Source of the DNA: Sisyra terminalis
Lineage: Eukaryota > Arthropoda > Insecta > Neuroptera > Sisyridae
Assembly (NCBI GenBank): GCA_958496175.1
Contig: OY292274.1
Location: 55,996,630-56,060,629 of the forward strand
Length of the DNA: 64,000 bases
Direction: 5' to 3'
Shown here: positions 36,861 to 48,954 of the stretch, piece by piece
How positions within the stretch are numbered: position 1 is the first letter of the stretch
Layout: each line of letters opens with the position of its first letter
Position numbers and translations under genes: made by a program
Notes under the pieces: generated by a model
What the model was told of the DNA's origin: nothing
What the model saw: the letters and a program-made list of their open reading frames with translations, nothing else
Databases searched by the model: none

Positions 36861-37771
36861 GGGAACACGGGGCGGAATGGGTACCGGGGCGGAATGGGAA
36901 ATGGAATTAGCGCTTGTTACAGGTGACAAAAATGCGTAAAAATCATACTCAATGTTCAATTAGCTGTGCTGAATTATAAAAAATGGCTTTCGCCAGTAAA
37001 GAGTGCAGTTGTTTTTATTTTTATCAAAAGTCGAAATAAACGTTTCCGAATTCTAATTTTTGCAAAGTAATACTAAGGTTATTATCCAATGTTCTATTTT
37101 TTGTTGGAATATTAACATGACATGTTTGTTAAAATATACTGTTGACTAACTAATAGCCCAGTGATAATTCAAATATAACCAATATATCCTGCCATAATAG
37201 TCATCCATGTGGAAAAGGTGCTTTGGGGCACAATGGGTGGGGCGGAATGGGATATACCATTCAGATAGTATTTCCCATTCAGATAGACATTTTTATTTTA
37301 TCAGCAGATAGTGCATCCATATTTAAGGAAAACTATCCGACAGTCCATATATATGAAAGGTCGGAAGATGCAGAGATAATCTGCTTATACTATGAGGATT
37401 TAAATCTAAATCTAATGAAAGTTGGTGTTATTGCAGTATTTGTCAAAAATGGGCACATTTGACATGTGCTGGACTAAACACGATGATGACAGTGTCTTCA
37501 TCTGCGAACTAAGCCAATAACAAGTATCCTATTGCGCCTCAGGCTCATTTCTCATTGTGCCCCAGAGGGTGTGGCAGAATGGGAAATTTCCATTTATTTT
37601 TGAAACCTAAATTTTTAATATCAATTATTAATTTAAATCAATAAAACCTTTTCTTATTTGTAAAAAATGAATTAAATAAATATATAAATTACAAAACAAT
37701 GAGATTGTTTCTTTAAGTCTCTCGTAAACTGTAATTAAAACTTAGGTACCCCGTTCCACCCCAGGTTCTCC
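36861..37771 (+). mobile_element. Internally deleted pogo-like element 3
   Basis: The left end 36861-36885 (GGGAACACGGGGCGGAATGG...) pairs imperfectly with 37771-37745 reversed (GGAGAACCTGGGGTGGAACG...). GGGGCGGAATGGG occurs directly at 36869-36881, 36886-36898 and 37239-37251, with a variant near 37570. TGTGCCCC motifs (37220-37235, 37553-37562) also occur in the intact pogo element at 21051-21058. A PHD-finger remnant lies inside. TA flanks were not confirmed, so the outer limits are approximate. Confidence 0.62.
37381..37520 (+). pseudogene. PHD-finger remnant of element 3
   Basis: One frame gives WCYCSICQKWAHLTCAG (C..C, W.H..C) at 37423-37473. After a frameshift, DDDSVFICELSQ follows; this is the final part of a transposase-type PHD finger, with Ser in place of the last Cys. 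Confidence 0.65.
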
Positions 37772-37788
37772 AACACACCATTTTTTGC

Positions 37789-37972
37789 AATTGTTATTTA
37801 TCGTTGTTTTATAACTACTAAGGCAAGTCTAGGGTCGCTTAAAGGATTAGCACGGGATTTAGTTCAGGATTCTATCAGTAATCGAGAAATATCGAAAATT
37901 TTCTCGATACGAGCTTCGAACCAAAACACTTTCCAGTTTAGAAGCGATCACTTTGATCACTCGGCCACCAGT
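37789..37972 (-). mobile_element. tRNA-derived SINE, best-preserved copy
   Basis: On the minus strand the head reads TGGTGGCCGAGTGATCAAAG (A box) and, about 35 bases on, TTTTGGTTCGAAGCTCG (B box), a polymerase III promoter arrangement of tRNA-Ser/Leu type. A body with ATTTCTCGATTAC follows, then a tail. The 3' tail has a degraded stem-loop, AGCGACCC..., and ends near AACAATT. Confidence 0.8.
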
Positions 37973-38358
37973 ATAAACAAATATAAACAAATTTATTTTT
38001 TTCATCAAATTCTTACTGCAACGACAAAATTCAAATTGCAAGAAAATTTATAAGTTGAATTTTAAGTTAAATATACTCTTTTTCTTAGTATAGTAATCTT
38101 TAGAAGTTTGCATTTAATTATAATTTTCTTATCTTGAAAAAACAAAATGCTCTCTTCATGGATGTACTTATTCAAAACAAAATCTTGTCGGAAGGAATCA
38201 TGGAAACACTGTGATATTCTTCGTTGAAGTTAATTTTCATAATATTATGAGATAATTCAAAAGTAAGTATCTTCCCAGCATTTCCATAATGGTATAACGA
38301 TTACGGTTATAAAAGAAAGAGCAATTGAATAATAATTTTTAAACGAAATTATATTTAC

Positions 38359-38610
38359 CTTTTTCGGACTACTCAACTGAAAACCGAAGAATGGGCAGGG
38401 TTGAAGTGCGAGAACCCCAGCTGGTGTTTTAGGCCAACACAATATTGAATCCCAAATAGCATCACAAAATAGTTTAGTTTCACCACTGATATTGAATGAA
38501 TTTTTGGTTGTCACATCATCCGGCACATGAAAAGTAACGTCATATCCAGTATCACTGTCCAAGCACTCATTTTGTTTTAACGCATACTCTTCTACAAACA
38601 CTTGTCCCAT
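38359..38610 (-). CDS. PTH-receptor-like class B GPCR, hormone-binding-domain exon
   Basis: A 252-nt exon gives 84 codons from ATG at 38610 to the donor AAAAAG|GTAAAT. It carries four of the six hormone-domain cysteines (C16, C49, C58, C72). The diagnostic core FCDAIWDSILCWPKTPAG and LQPCPFFGF is very close to the PTH-receptor pattern (W D..LCWP.TPAG....PCPFFGF). It joins directly to NSASRYC in the 10.2-kb exon, phase 0. A TAA lies in frame 15 bases upstream, after TTTGTAG, so either this ATG is the start or an upstream exon joins through another acceptor. No signal peptide is encoded here, unusual for this family, so I favour a missing upstream exon. The three exons total 215 codons plus one split codon. 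Confidence 0.87.
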
Positions 38611-41507
38611 ATTAGTTCTTTAACTACAAATGTTAGTTATTTGAATATTCATTGTCTGGGAAATTTATTAACTTTTGGGTTAAATATACAATTTCCATCA
38701 TTTATTGTTTTGATTAAAGTTGTTCTATTTGTACCAAAAAAAAGTTATTAAATATATTTGGTATCATTCATAAATAGCATGCTTAACTATGAGATCCAAA
38801 AAAGTTAGTGACTGTTTTCGTAACTTACTTTTGAAATTGGTTAAATAAGCTTCTAAAGTTTATATAATGTTGTTTTCCCATTTTTCAATCCTTTCTGACC
38901 GTCAGAACATAATTTTATGCCATTAATAATAGAAACTTGAAACTCTTAAGGCTTGTTTTATTCTCTGTTGTGAAAATCAAATCGCCACCTATTCTCTACT
39001 GAAATATTTCGAAATTAAAAAAAAACATTTCTTTTCTTCATAATACGAAGTAAATTACAATTCACAATCCAAACTTTCTAAAACTAACTTCTATTAACCG
39101 GGCTAATACTTAAAAAATCGGATATTTTTTAAATTTTTTAAATGTTATAGTACTAAGTTGTACTCCCACTTAACCAATTAATGAGCTTTGTCAATCTTCT
39201 GATTAAAATATCTGGACAAAATATTTCGAAAGAATACGAATAAATGAGAAATCAACAAAACATAAACTTTATAATTTTTTTTTGCTTCAGTCTAATAGTT
39301 CGGAAAAGCATGAACTTTAATATTTTAGTTAAAACCTTTTATACTAATATTATTAGTTCTATTTGAAGTGCAAAAAAATAAGATTTTTCCTCTGACATAA
39401 AAACTCTATCACAAATAACTGTTGATTAAATTTTACAAAATATATTTTAAATCTTATTTCGTTAACGTTTATTTATACTTTTTACTATCAACGTACTTAT
39501 AATTCTCACTTGTTTAAATTATTCGGCGTTTAGTGCGTACGTGTAGACGGTTACTTCATTTCCGTAAATAATGATAGAAGAGAAAAGCTTTTTCCTGATA
39601 GAAGTAATGACCCAAAGCTCGTTAAAGCACGCATGTAATTTCGTGCTCGGCATGTAAAAAATCAAATTTAAGCAAGAAATAAAAAAAAAAATCAAACTTT
39701 ATATATAATTTTAGACTTTCAAAATTAATTATTTTTTCACTAACAGTATTAACTAATTAGTTTTTTTTTGATAATTGATATTCCAATTAAAAAATATCAA
39801 TAGTATCACTTTTAAATGCAGAAACATGATATGTTTTTTCTACTACAATAAATCAAATTTATTTTTAACACTTTTTTTGAGCTTTCATTTTTCATCATTA
39901 GAAAACAAATTTATCACTGAGGCACAAATTTATGTATACCTAGAACAACTAACATTCTATAAAGATGTGTTAAGTATAGTAAAACCTCTTTTCTTTTTAA
40001 TTTAGATTTATTTACAAGAAAACTAGTAACTTGCTAGCAATTTTGTCGAGGCGAACTTGATGTCCAGCAGCTTTCTATAGTCAATATCCCACTGGGCACT
40101 AAATGCGTTTGTCGTTACTTAACTTTAGTGATCAGGAATAAAATATTATTCACGTTATGTCTATGCTTATACAAATCGGTAAATAAGTTATTATTATAAC
40201 ATCTCAACAACATCATCTGATCGTATTTGTTAGATATGGAAAATGGAAAATGTTATTTTCTAATAAATATTTGTATTACGTAGATATATACATATTTTCG
40301 AATACCTTCAAGCAAACTTCATCTTGAATCAAATTCTGAACCTTATTACAATCATAACTCCAAGAATTTCATAATATTTCCGATCGATATTCAAAGTAAT
40401 TCATTTAATAATGACTTTATAATACGATTTACATTAAATATTTCATAACTTCAATACAACTTATTTAATATTAATTTATTCACAACTTGCTTCATATTTG
40501 AGCATTGGGCATATAACTTACAAAAATTTAATAAAAACATTCATTTTTCTTTATTCTATTTCAAAATTAATAAACAATAATGTTTCAAAGCATGGTCGTA
40601 TATGAAGGTGTGTGCTCTTCAAAAGATAAGGAATATTAAAATTTTGTGAAATTAAATTTTTCGTTGACTTGGAGTAGTATACTTTTGAAGCAATATATTG
40701 TGGTCATATTTATACAGTATAATTAGCAAAGGTAAACTTTAAACATAAATTTAAACAAAACCTCAAACAGTGAATCAAATGGCAAGATCCTTAAAATAAG
40801 AACAGTCGCTGATGACCTTAGATATTCCAAGTGACTTTAAATAACCCAAAGAAAAAAAAAAGTTCAAACAAATATGTTGTTGACATATGGTCCAGGTACG
40901 TATTTTGGTAGCCACACAATCTACTTCAGTAGTCACCAAGTAATATTCCTCGCTAATCATACAAAAGGTAAATAACCAGATATGTCCGATGTTAATAGTA
41001 GAAACTTTTCAATAAATATAAAAATTTAATTGTTTTCATTAATAAATTACATTTATCAACAGTTCATTTAACATAACATTTCCAAATGTCATATCCGTGG
41101 ATTATTCCAGAATTTAAATTTAACAGATTTTGAGGAAAATCTCTTATTCAAGACCCCTCGAGACAAAATAAGTTTTCTTATCAGTTTTCACTTATCAAAG
41201 TTACAAATCATAATAAAATTTCATTTTAGAATTCATGCTAATAAAATATTGTAAGTTCCAGATGAAGTCGTAAAAACTACCAAATTAGATTTTCTAAAGA
41301 TAGGACATACTTTAATTACGTTTTTTCCTATCTATATTCCAGGATGTAGAAAAAAAAAATTTTTTTCAATGGTTATAGATTTTTTAATGGCGGAACATAA
41401 CAATTACTTATAATATAAACAAGTTTACGGGTGACCCCTTTAAAATCGTTAGATATTAGGTTAGATCCATTTTCAATATTTTTCAAATAAATATTTTATA
41501 TACCCTA
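38611..41507. other. Gene-free stretch upstream of the receptor exon
   Basis: No exon with a signal peptide, promoter or bounded repeat was identified. Confidence 0.45.
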
Positions 41508-41555
41508 GAGTCGCTAAAAAGCTAAATAGTCATAAAGCGACGGTAAACAACAATT
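41508..41555 (+). mobile_element. SINE 3' end, truncated copy
   Basis: GAGTCGCTAAAAAGC...ATAAAGCGACGGTAAAC matches the tail of the minus-strand SINEs, here on the plus strand. The stem GTCGCT...AGCGAC is intact. The head is missing. Confidence 0.65.
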
Positions 41556-43913
41556 AAAAAATAATAATTTGAACAGCATGGTATATAATAACAAGGGAAT
41601 CCATAAGAAACATTGCATTTATTAGTTGAAAAAAGCAACTAACAATTATTTAAAGCCAATGGAATATTTTTAAGTTTTGTCAGTAAAAATGAAAGAAAAA
41701 TGTTTAAATTTAATTTATGGCGTTAAATCAAGAGTTCGTTTTGTACAAAGGATGGAAACTTGCACAATCCATGAAATGGAAAATGGTTATATCCATGAGT
41801 TTTGCAATTATAAATTCGCCTGAAATCCTAAGCCCCAGGAAATTCAATTTTTTTAACAAGATATAAATCGAATTTTTCTATAGATAATTAATATTTATAT
41901 CTCCCCTTTAAGCCGTTAAATGATTAAAAAATATCATCCTGTTTTAGGAATGAGGAAGATGTTGTTCAACAGTCTATATCATACTTTGTGCCTAGTTAAC
42001 TCTTATACGCACGTACCAACTCGTATTACAAGCACATTTATTTTATTACTTGAATTTTTATTTTAATATTATGTACTTTAAATTCATCTAAAAAAATTAA
42101 AAAATGAACCAAAAATTATAAATTCAACTTTGAATCAAATCGATATGCAATGATCAGTTCGTATGTTTTCTTACTTTAAAGTAAAATTATTAAAACTTTT
42201 TTGTATTTAAACGTACATCAAAATTTTTCTTTGAGTTAACTAAAAATAGTTCAACAGGAATGAACTTCACTATAAAATTACTAACATTTATTTTTGTGAC
42301 TTCCAAATAAATATCAACTTGCAATATGATAGGTCGAAATTGGAACAAAAATATATATTTATAAAATAATTTTAGGAAATAGCGAATGGAAAACTGTCAG
42401 TCATAATTCAGGTTTTGATGGTCAATTATCGCTAGTGACATGTCAAAAAAGGATAAAATTTATGTCTTATATTGAAAATGGCACGTAATATAGTCACATT
42501 ATTTCGTCCTACTATTGAAAAGATCGTGAAAATGAATTATTGATGAAGTAAATAAATAAGTTGTTATATACGAAAGGACGAATTTGTACAAATTGATTTT
42601 TTTTTTTTCACTTTTTTTACATTTTCCTAAGTGGTGAAATTTTTTGAAAACTTAAGGTACCAATTCTGTTGTCCTATTTCATTTATGAATTTACGAGTGA
42701 ACGTCTCTAATAAAGTGGGTACATGATGCCACGTAGGCAGATATATAGCGATTTTTCCTGAGTAAAATAAGTAACAATTGTGATAACTACTCGTACTTGA
42801 AAAAATTGACCATTTACGATATTTTTATTGTTTAATAGAACTAGTAGTTTTCTTCACTTTCCTTATTTGAAAAATTGAACCTTTTTATTCAAAAGAATAT
42901 ATTTTCTAATAATATGCCAATGGATTTGTCAGCTTATTTTCAACATCAAATTTTTGGCAGAAAATTATCTTTAGGGTGTTTTTATATAAAAGTTCAACTT
43001 TAGTATTTATGAAACATGAAAGTAAATACTACCAATCTACCAATACTCCAAAAATGAACTCATTGATGCTTATATTTCCAATAAACTTATCATAGGAAAA
43101 CTTGTTTCAAAAATTATTATTTTGAAATCTTTTAAATTGAAAAGAAAAACTTTAAAAGAAAGAAGATATTTTTCCTGTATTCTTACTCCTCTGTTTCTTA
43201 AAAGTTTTTCGTATTATTATTTTACTTTTAATATTTTCGCAACAAAACATTATGTTTTTGTCACAATCTTATTTAAAACAGTATCTTAAAATAAAATCAT
43301 TTTAGTAATTGTGTAAAATATAACAAATAATTTCATTTCAATTTTCTTTTGTACAATATTCATTTTATCTTCCCGTTCAGAAACAAATGAAGAATTTTAT
43401 TTGAAGATACAACTGTATGAAATTATAAATCTTTCGGGAAATTTCATTTCCTTAAGTATAGGTATTATAATTTAAGCTTTTCCAACGATTTCTCAGATGT
43501 ACAAAGATATTATACGTGATTCGTTTAAAAAGACAGTAAAAAATATTTATTTCCAGTTTGGAATTTAAGAGTGCGTCAAAGTTTACTTTAAAAAATATTA
43601 CACTGGCCTGCGATGGTAAAATTGTCCTAAATATAATAACAGATTTTTGTAATATTTTTTGCCTTGATTATGGAAAAAATAATGAAAAGATTTCATCCCA
43701 TATGGTTTTGTTACAAATTACATCTTTAAATTTTTTGTTATTTTCTCTGTTGACACATAAATGTAAGCCAGTAATTTTCAAATAATCCCTACAATATATC
43801 TACTTAGTATTTGACTACTTAAAACATATACTGAAAAGTTCGGAAACCATTACAGACTGGTTAAAATAACAGTGCCAAAATTTTACCGTGGATTCAAAAT
43901 TTTTTTATTCCCT
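41556..43913. other. Gene-free AT-rich stretch
   Basis: No gene or bounded repeat seen. Confidence 0.5.
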
Positions 43914-44405
43914 ATTAAATAAGGAGTCATAAAGCAATTTGTTAAGGTATTACTAAAGGAAGGAAAATGTTTTAATATCTTTCTGAGCAATTCTTTGGTT
44001 TGTCCGAGACGCAATAGAAAAAAAGTACATATATTTGTTAGACCGGATATTAGAAAACTTTGACGAATGGCAGTTTTGTCACGAAAATAACAGAAAAAGA
44101 AAAACTAACTTAGTTATCTTTTAAGTTTGCTTTAAGCAGTATTTTTGGAACCAAAAGGATCCTAACTACAAATCTATTATACCTGAAATGTTCGAAAATT
44201 TCAAGTAGTTAGGTTAGAGCCTAAAAGTCCATTTTCTCCATTCACCTACTGGCTTCTTTCCAAACAATCTTGAAGCTATTAGCAAGGAACAAGGGGAGAA
44301 ATTTCATCAAGATAATAAAGGAATAGAAAAAGAAATAAAGAAAGATGGAACACAAACATGATTGCCGATAGCCGCTGGATGTAAAGAGGGACGATACATA
44401 ATGAG
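43914..44405 (+). pseudogene. Decayed repeat-associated insect gene family, copy 2
   Basis: Readable pieces, in order and across several frames: IK-stop-GVIKQFVKVLLKEGKCFN, VRPDIRKL, SKEQGEKFHQDN, and RWNTNMIADSRWM then a stop. These correspond to MKAMDKNGAGFQ, VGPQIRQV, SDEHGKRFHQDI and KWSAAMLADYCRGL of the copy at 10.7-11.4 kb. It retains a stretch (IKxGVIKQFVK) that the other copy has lost. Many stops and frameshifts: a relic. Confidence 0.68.
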
Positions 44406-47400
44406 CTTACAATAGAAAAAGCACTAAAAGAAGTTTTGATAGAAAGCTCAAACAGCTCTCCAAGGACTTATAACCCTGATAATTATGTTAAATGTCTATG
44501 TTTAATTAATTTTAATGTGATTAAATTATGTTACTCAAGATATTTATCCAATTTAAGATATTTTTCCGATGAGAAAAACATTTTTTTTAAATTGCATTCT
44601 TCGCTATTTATACTTCATATATTACCTCATTTTGTGGGAAAACCTTACGTGATGCATGAAAAAGGATTTCATATTTAAAATAACGCACAAAAACACATTG
44701 AAATGACCCATTGCACAATCTTCAAAAAATATTTTTGCAGGCTTGTGTGATATACTAAAAATTCCTTGTTTTATTAAAAATTATCTTTGTACTGATTAAA
44801 TAATGTTTGGATATTTATTTTATTAAAAAAAATTTTTGGCTATTTGAACTTGAGAGATATAAGGGAGGAAAGTCATATATAGGGCAATATCAAAAAATAT
44901 ACGACTTTGTTTTGGAAAAAAATGTAACAAATATCAAATTTAATCAGCCTAAGTATTTGTTTATTTAATTTATAAGTTCCTATTAAATAAATGAAAAAAA
45001 ATGTTAAATGGTATATAAATCTTTAAGCTATCCTTCTCAAATTGAAAACAACTGTGTTGTCTTTTAAACAAATTATTAGCTTCTTATTGAGTATCTAGAT
45101 TTAATATGGCTGCTTTGGTTGTATATTTTTATTCTTGTATTGATTCAATAAATTAAAAAAAAAGCTTCAAATAGAGCCCAAAATATAATAAACTTATTGG
45201 TATTAAATCGAAAAAAATGATTTGATGAGACATGTATTTTGTATAATATGAATTTACAAGCTTTGGGTGGCACGTGTTAGCCTTATTGATAAAGTCTAAA
45301 AATTTACTATGTTTTGAAGCTCAATATGAATATATATAATATTTTTAGATGAGATCGAATAAATTTGAAAATAACTACAAAAAAATATCCAATTTGGTGT
45401 GTCATCGTCTTTTGAAACGCTGGATTTTCTATGAATTTTTTCAAACATGTTATCAAAGAATAGTTCTCCTCGGTGTTACTATTGATTAACGGAATTAACC
45501 AGCTTTAATTTTATTTTTAAAAGCAGTATTCTAATGCGATAATGCACTCAGCGTATACGATGTGACTAATTTTAAAGCTATTATTCCATTATGTCTTCCT
45601 AAATCAAAGTTTTAAATCTCATTAAAAATGTACATTTAGCTATTTTACTGAAATCAAATATTCTTCACTTTTAACTAAGAAGCTAAGATAATTTAACCCA
45701 GTGATAAAAATAATTCAATTTTTATGGCAAATATGTCCCAATGCTAACAAAATATGAGAATACTTTTGCTTTCCAATCCGAATAATCTTTGTTTTGCATT
45801 TTTTTTTTTTTGCAGAAAAAAATCAAATCGAATTTTTTGATTATCCTAAGGATCCAACGGAATATCTTATTTGATTGAAATTTCACTTCATATAGAAGTT
45901 ATATTACTTTTAAGCTTTATATCCTCTCAAAGCCCTGTAACTTATTTTACCATTAGTCTCATGTCAGGTAATTGGAATTGGGATTTAATAATTTAAAAAT
46001 TAAAAAGAACTTCCCTCTCGAAACATAGAATATGTTTTTCTTTTTAAACATTTTACATTTTTTTTCAATGTAAAGACATTATAAAAACAACCATTGAAAG
46101 ATTCTTTAATGGAATAAAAATAAAACATTTTTTTTTATTCACTAAAAAAGTTTCGCCGTCATTTTATGTGTCATAAAAATGGTAATTCCTTGAAATTATG
46201 TAAAATATTTAAATATATAATTCAATTATTTATTAGTTTTTTTATGTGAAATATCAGTAAGATAAAAATAAGTTACAATGCTTCTCGAAAAGTTTTACCG
46301 TATAAAAGTGAGTAAAAAGTTTAATTTACTATTATAGAAATTTCCTGTAAGCTATATTATTCATTACCGAAGAAGTAGTACTCATAGTTATCTACAAACT
46401 TTAAAAAGTTGCACATACACACACACACACAAACACTTAAATTTAATTTTATAGGGATAATTTTTTGTAAACAGTCCACTTAAAAATATCTTGTAAAAAT
46501 TTGAATTTAATATCCCTTAACGTTCACGAATTTAATTTAAACGCGATCTATTACCGAGATGGAGCTTGACGAGCTTGACAACACGTGCGTTCCTGAAGAT
46601 AATTCAGAAATGAATAGATTCTGTACCGTAAGCTTGAGCTTTCCTATTGCTGCCATACGCGTACCTACGCATTAAAGCTTTTGTTTGCATAAGCGCAATC
46701 GCAGAAATTTTTCACCAATATTATCATTTCAAATAAAGCTCTAAAAAAATCCAATCATCCCCGACGATAAATGGTCAGTTGATATTTTTGATTTTAATCG
46801 TATTGTTAAACATAATTGCAAAAAAAAACGATCAATAGCTTCATATTTTCACCATAAATAGTATCTTAATGTTGTGTTTTATGTTTTCCGGCTAAAATTT
46901 ATCGTTGATCCAAATTTTTAATGGGTTTCCTATTTGTGTACTATTTTGAAACATTTTTTCAAACAAAATTTTCTATTATGTATTTTTAAGAATAATAAAA
47001 TTTAAGTAGGACAAAGAAAAAAAATAAATCTTTATGAGTATATTTACATGTTGATGTAATGGATATATTTTATACTAGGCATTATTAAAAAAATATAATC
47101 ATAAGAAAGAGATTTAATTTTCGTTAAGACTCTCTTTCTCTCTTCTCTGGTAGGCAAATTTTAAGCTCTTAAAAATAAAAGTTGTTTTGAAACTTCTTTA
47201 TGATTTTTCTTGACTTATCTAATGTTATAATACCTCACATTATTATGTAAACTGTAAATTTTTTATCTTATATTTTAATGGACGGTGTGTTTACTCGTAA
47301 CCTTTTGTCTGAAATTTTTCCACATAGCTATATAGCAGTGTATAGAAAAGATCATTTCTTCCAACTTACATGATTTAGATACTGTTAAAAGTATCTAAAT

Positions 47401-48637
47401 TAAATGGCTATGATATTCCTACTAAGTTATGATGGGGACAACTAAATCGATCAGCTAAAAGCGTTTAAATCAATCTGAAGTCGGATCAATAATTTGATAC
47501 TACCACTGTTTAATTTTTTTGAAATTTCTTTGTAACTTTTTGCGTTCCTTTGGGATTGTACACTAATAGTTTTGTGTGGGTTTTTTTGAGTTTTCCTACT
47601 ATTCTTTTCTACTGTTCAATAAATTATGACTATATCCAAAATTTTAACTCAACTGTAAAACAGTAATAGCTTTTCCTTCTTATTGCATGCTATATTAAGT
47701 GCAACAGGAGAAAAAATGGCTTAGAGCCGATATTTATTCACACTGAATAAATAAGATCATATCATTAAGATAGCTATTTAATATATATAAATGTATCTTA
47801 TAGATAAATCCTATGCAATCATCTCAACTATGGCTCTATTCTTGGAATAAATATGCATATTTACTCAATCCTCTGGATAAAATTCAATCTAGGAAATAAA
47901 TGTCATTTTATTTACATGTGAAAATAGTGACACCCTAAAAAATCTTTAATAATTAAGGTTCGATTTAAAATTAATAATTTCTTATCTACAGTAACCATAA
48001 AGTACTTTTTAAGGTGGACGAGTGGTCAATGTGGGTACCTACTATGCAAATGAGCGGGTGATTCAGTGACTGAATTTTGAGTGAGTAAAATTTCTAATAT
48101 TTGTCAGTTGACGGATTTTCATTAATCCTAATACTTTTAACAACCTCGGTAGAGATAATGATTTTTTTTACTAAGATCGATATTCTAGGATGAGGTTGAT
48201 TGTGCCTTTCTGGGACCCTATTTCACCTTTTTGAGACCGAATAGCTTGATAAACCTTAACAACCGGCGTACTAGGTGTTTTTCGACTTCTAGATTCCAAG
48301 ATTTGTCATCCCTAGTTCCTATCGTCCCCAATCATTCAGAATGCTGCATTCTCATAGAACTGGGGCGATAGTTTCGTCCTTTAGGTACCTTACAGAATCT
48401 ACAAATTGGATCAACCATAAGTATTGCAATTTTATTCATATACTATTTTATATGTTCACCAACGATGCTTGGTCTGGATTGCCCGGTTATTTGACCCGTT
48501 ACCACTCAAACCGCGGCAAAACCATAGTCAATAATCAATAAAAACTGCCATTAAACGTATTTTTATTTTTTTAAAAGGAAATATATTGCAATTTAGAATA
48601 CTAACTGAATTGTATTACAAAAAAATACAAATTTTTT
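44406..48637. other. Gene-free stretch with one GC-richer patch
   Basis: Nothing recognised apart from a short CA microsatellite near 46415-46435 and a GC-richer patch at 46545-46700, discussed as a finding. Confidence 0.5.
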
Positions 48638-48954
48638 ATTGTTATTTTTCGTCGCTTTATAGTAGTCTTTAGCGGCTCAAGAGTTAATAAGAGACCGTAA
48701 ATCGAAAAATATTGAAAATTTACTCGACACGAGGATGGAACCTAACACCCAAGGTTTATAAATTACACAAATAGCTCCATTAGAAAAAAAAATGACTTCA
48801 TACGAAGAATTTTTAAATTTGAATCAGTCTGAAGATATGTACAAATTTCTTCTGGGTGCGTCACGTAGCGCATGAGGCCACCTGTGTATTTTATAAACCT
48901 TGCCTAACACCTACCAGTTTTAGAGTGTCCATCTTGACCACTTGGCCACCAGTA
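48638..48954 (-). mobile_element. tRNA-derived SINE split by a MITE
   Basis: The minus strand starts CTACTGGTGGCCAAGTGGTC (A box) and reads AAACTGGTAGGTGTTAGG. It is interrupted by the MITE at 48750-48902, resumes through TTCCATCCTCGTGTCGAG, and ends with GCCGCTAAAGAC...TATAAAGCGACGAAAAATAAC. Confidence 0.82.
48750..48902 (-). mobile_element. 153-bp MITE D nested in the SINE
   Basis: Inverted ends CAAGGTTTATAAA/TTTATAAACCTTG, flanked by perfect 9-bp duplications CCTAACACC (48741-48749 and 48903-48911). Removing it and one duplicate restores the SINE. Homologous to 30121-30272 in inverse orientation. Confidence 0.9.

Larger units (their letters stand above)
10268..38358 (-). other. 28-kb receptor intron packed with mobile elements
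   Basis: Lies between the donor AAG|GTAAAT at 38358 and the acceptor at 10268, both phase 0. It contains the pogo element, both pogo remnants, SINEs, MITEs, LINE remnants and tandem duplications listed separately. Sub-stretches 11431-13745, 16621-19908, 25516-28529 and 32276-34089 hold nothing I can name beyond microsatellites and homopolymer runs. Confidence 0.7.

Noticed and set aside
48004..48070. tRNA-like GTGGACGAGTGGTCAATG as a second SINE head or tRNA gene
   Set aside because: No B box (GGTTCGANTCC) at the proper distance and no cloverleaf stems.
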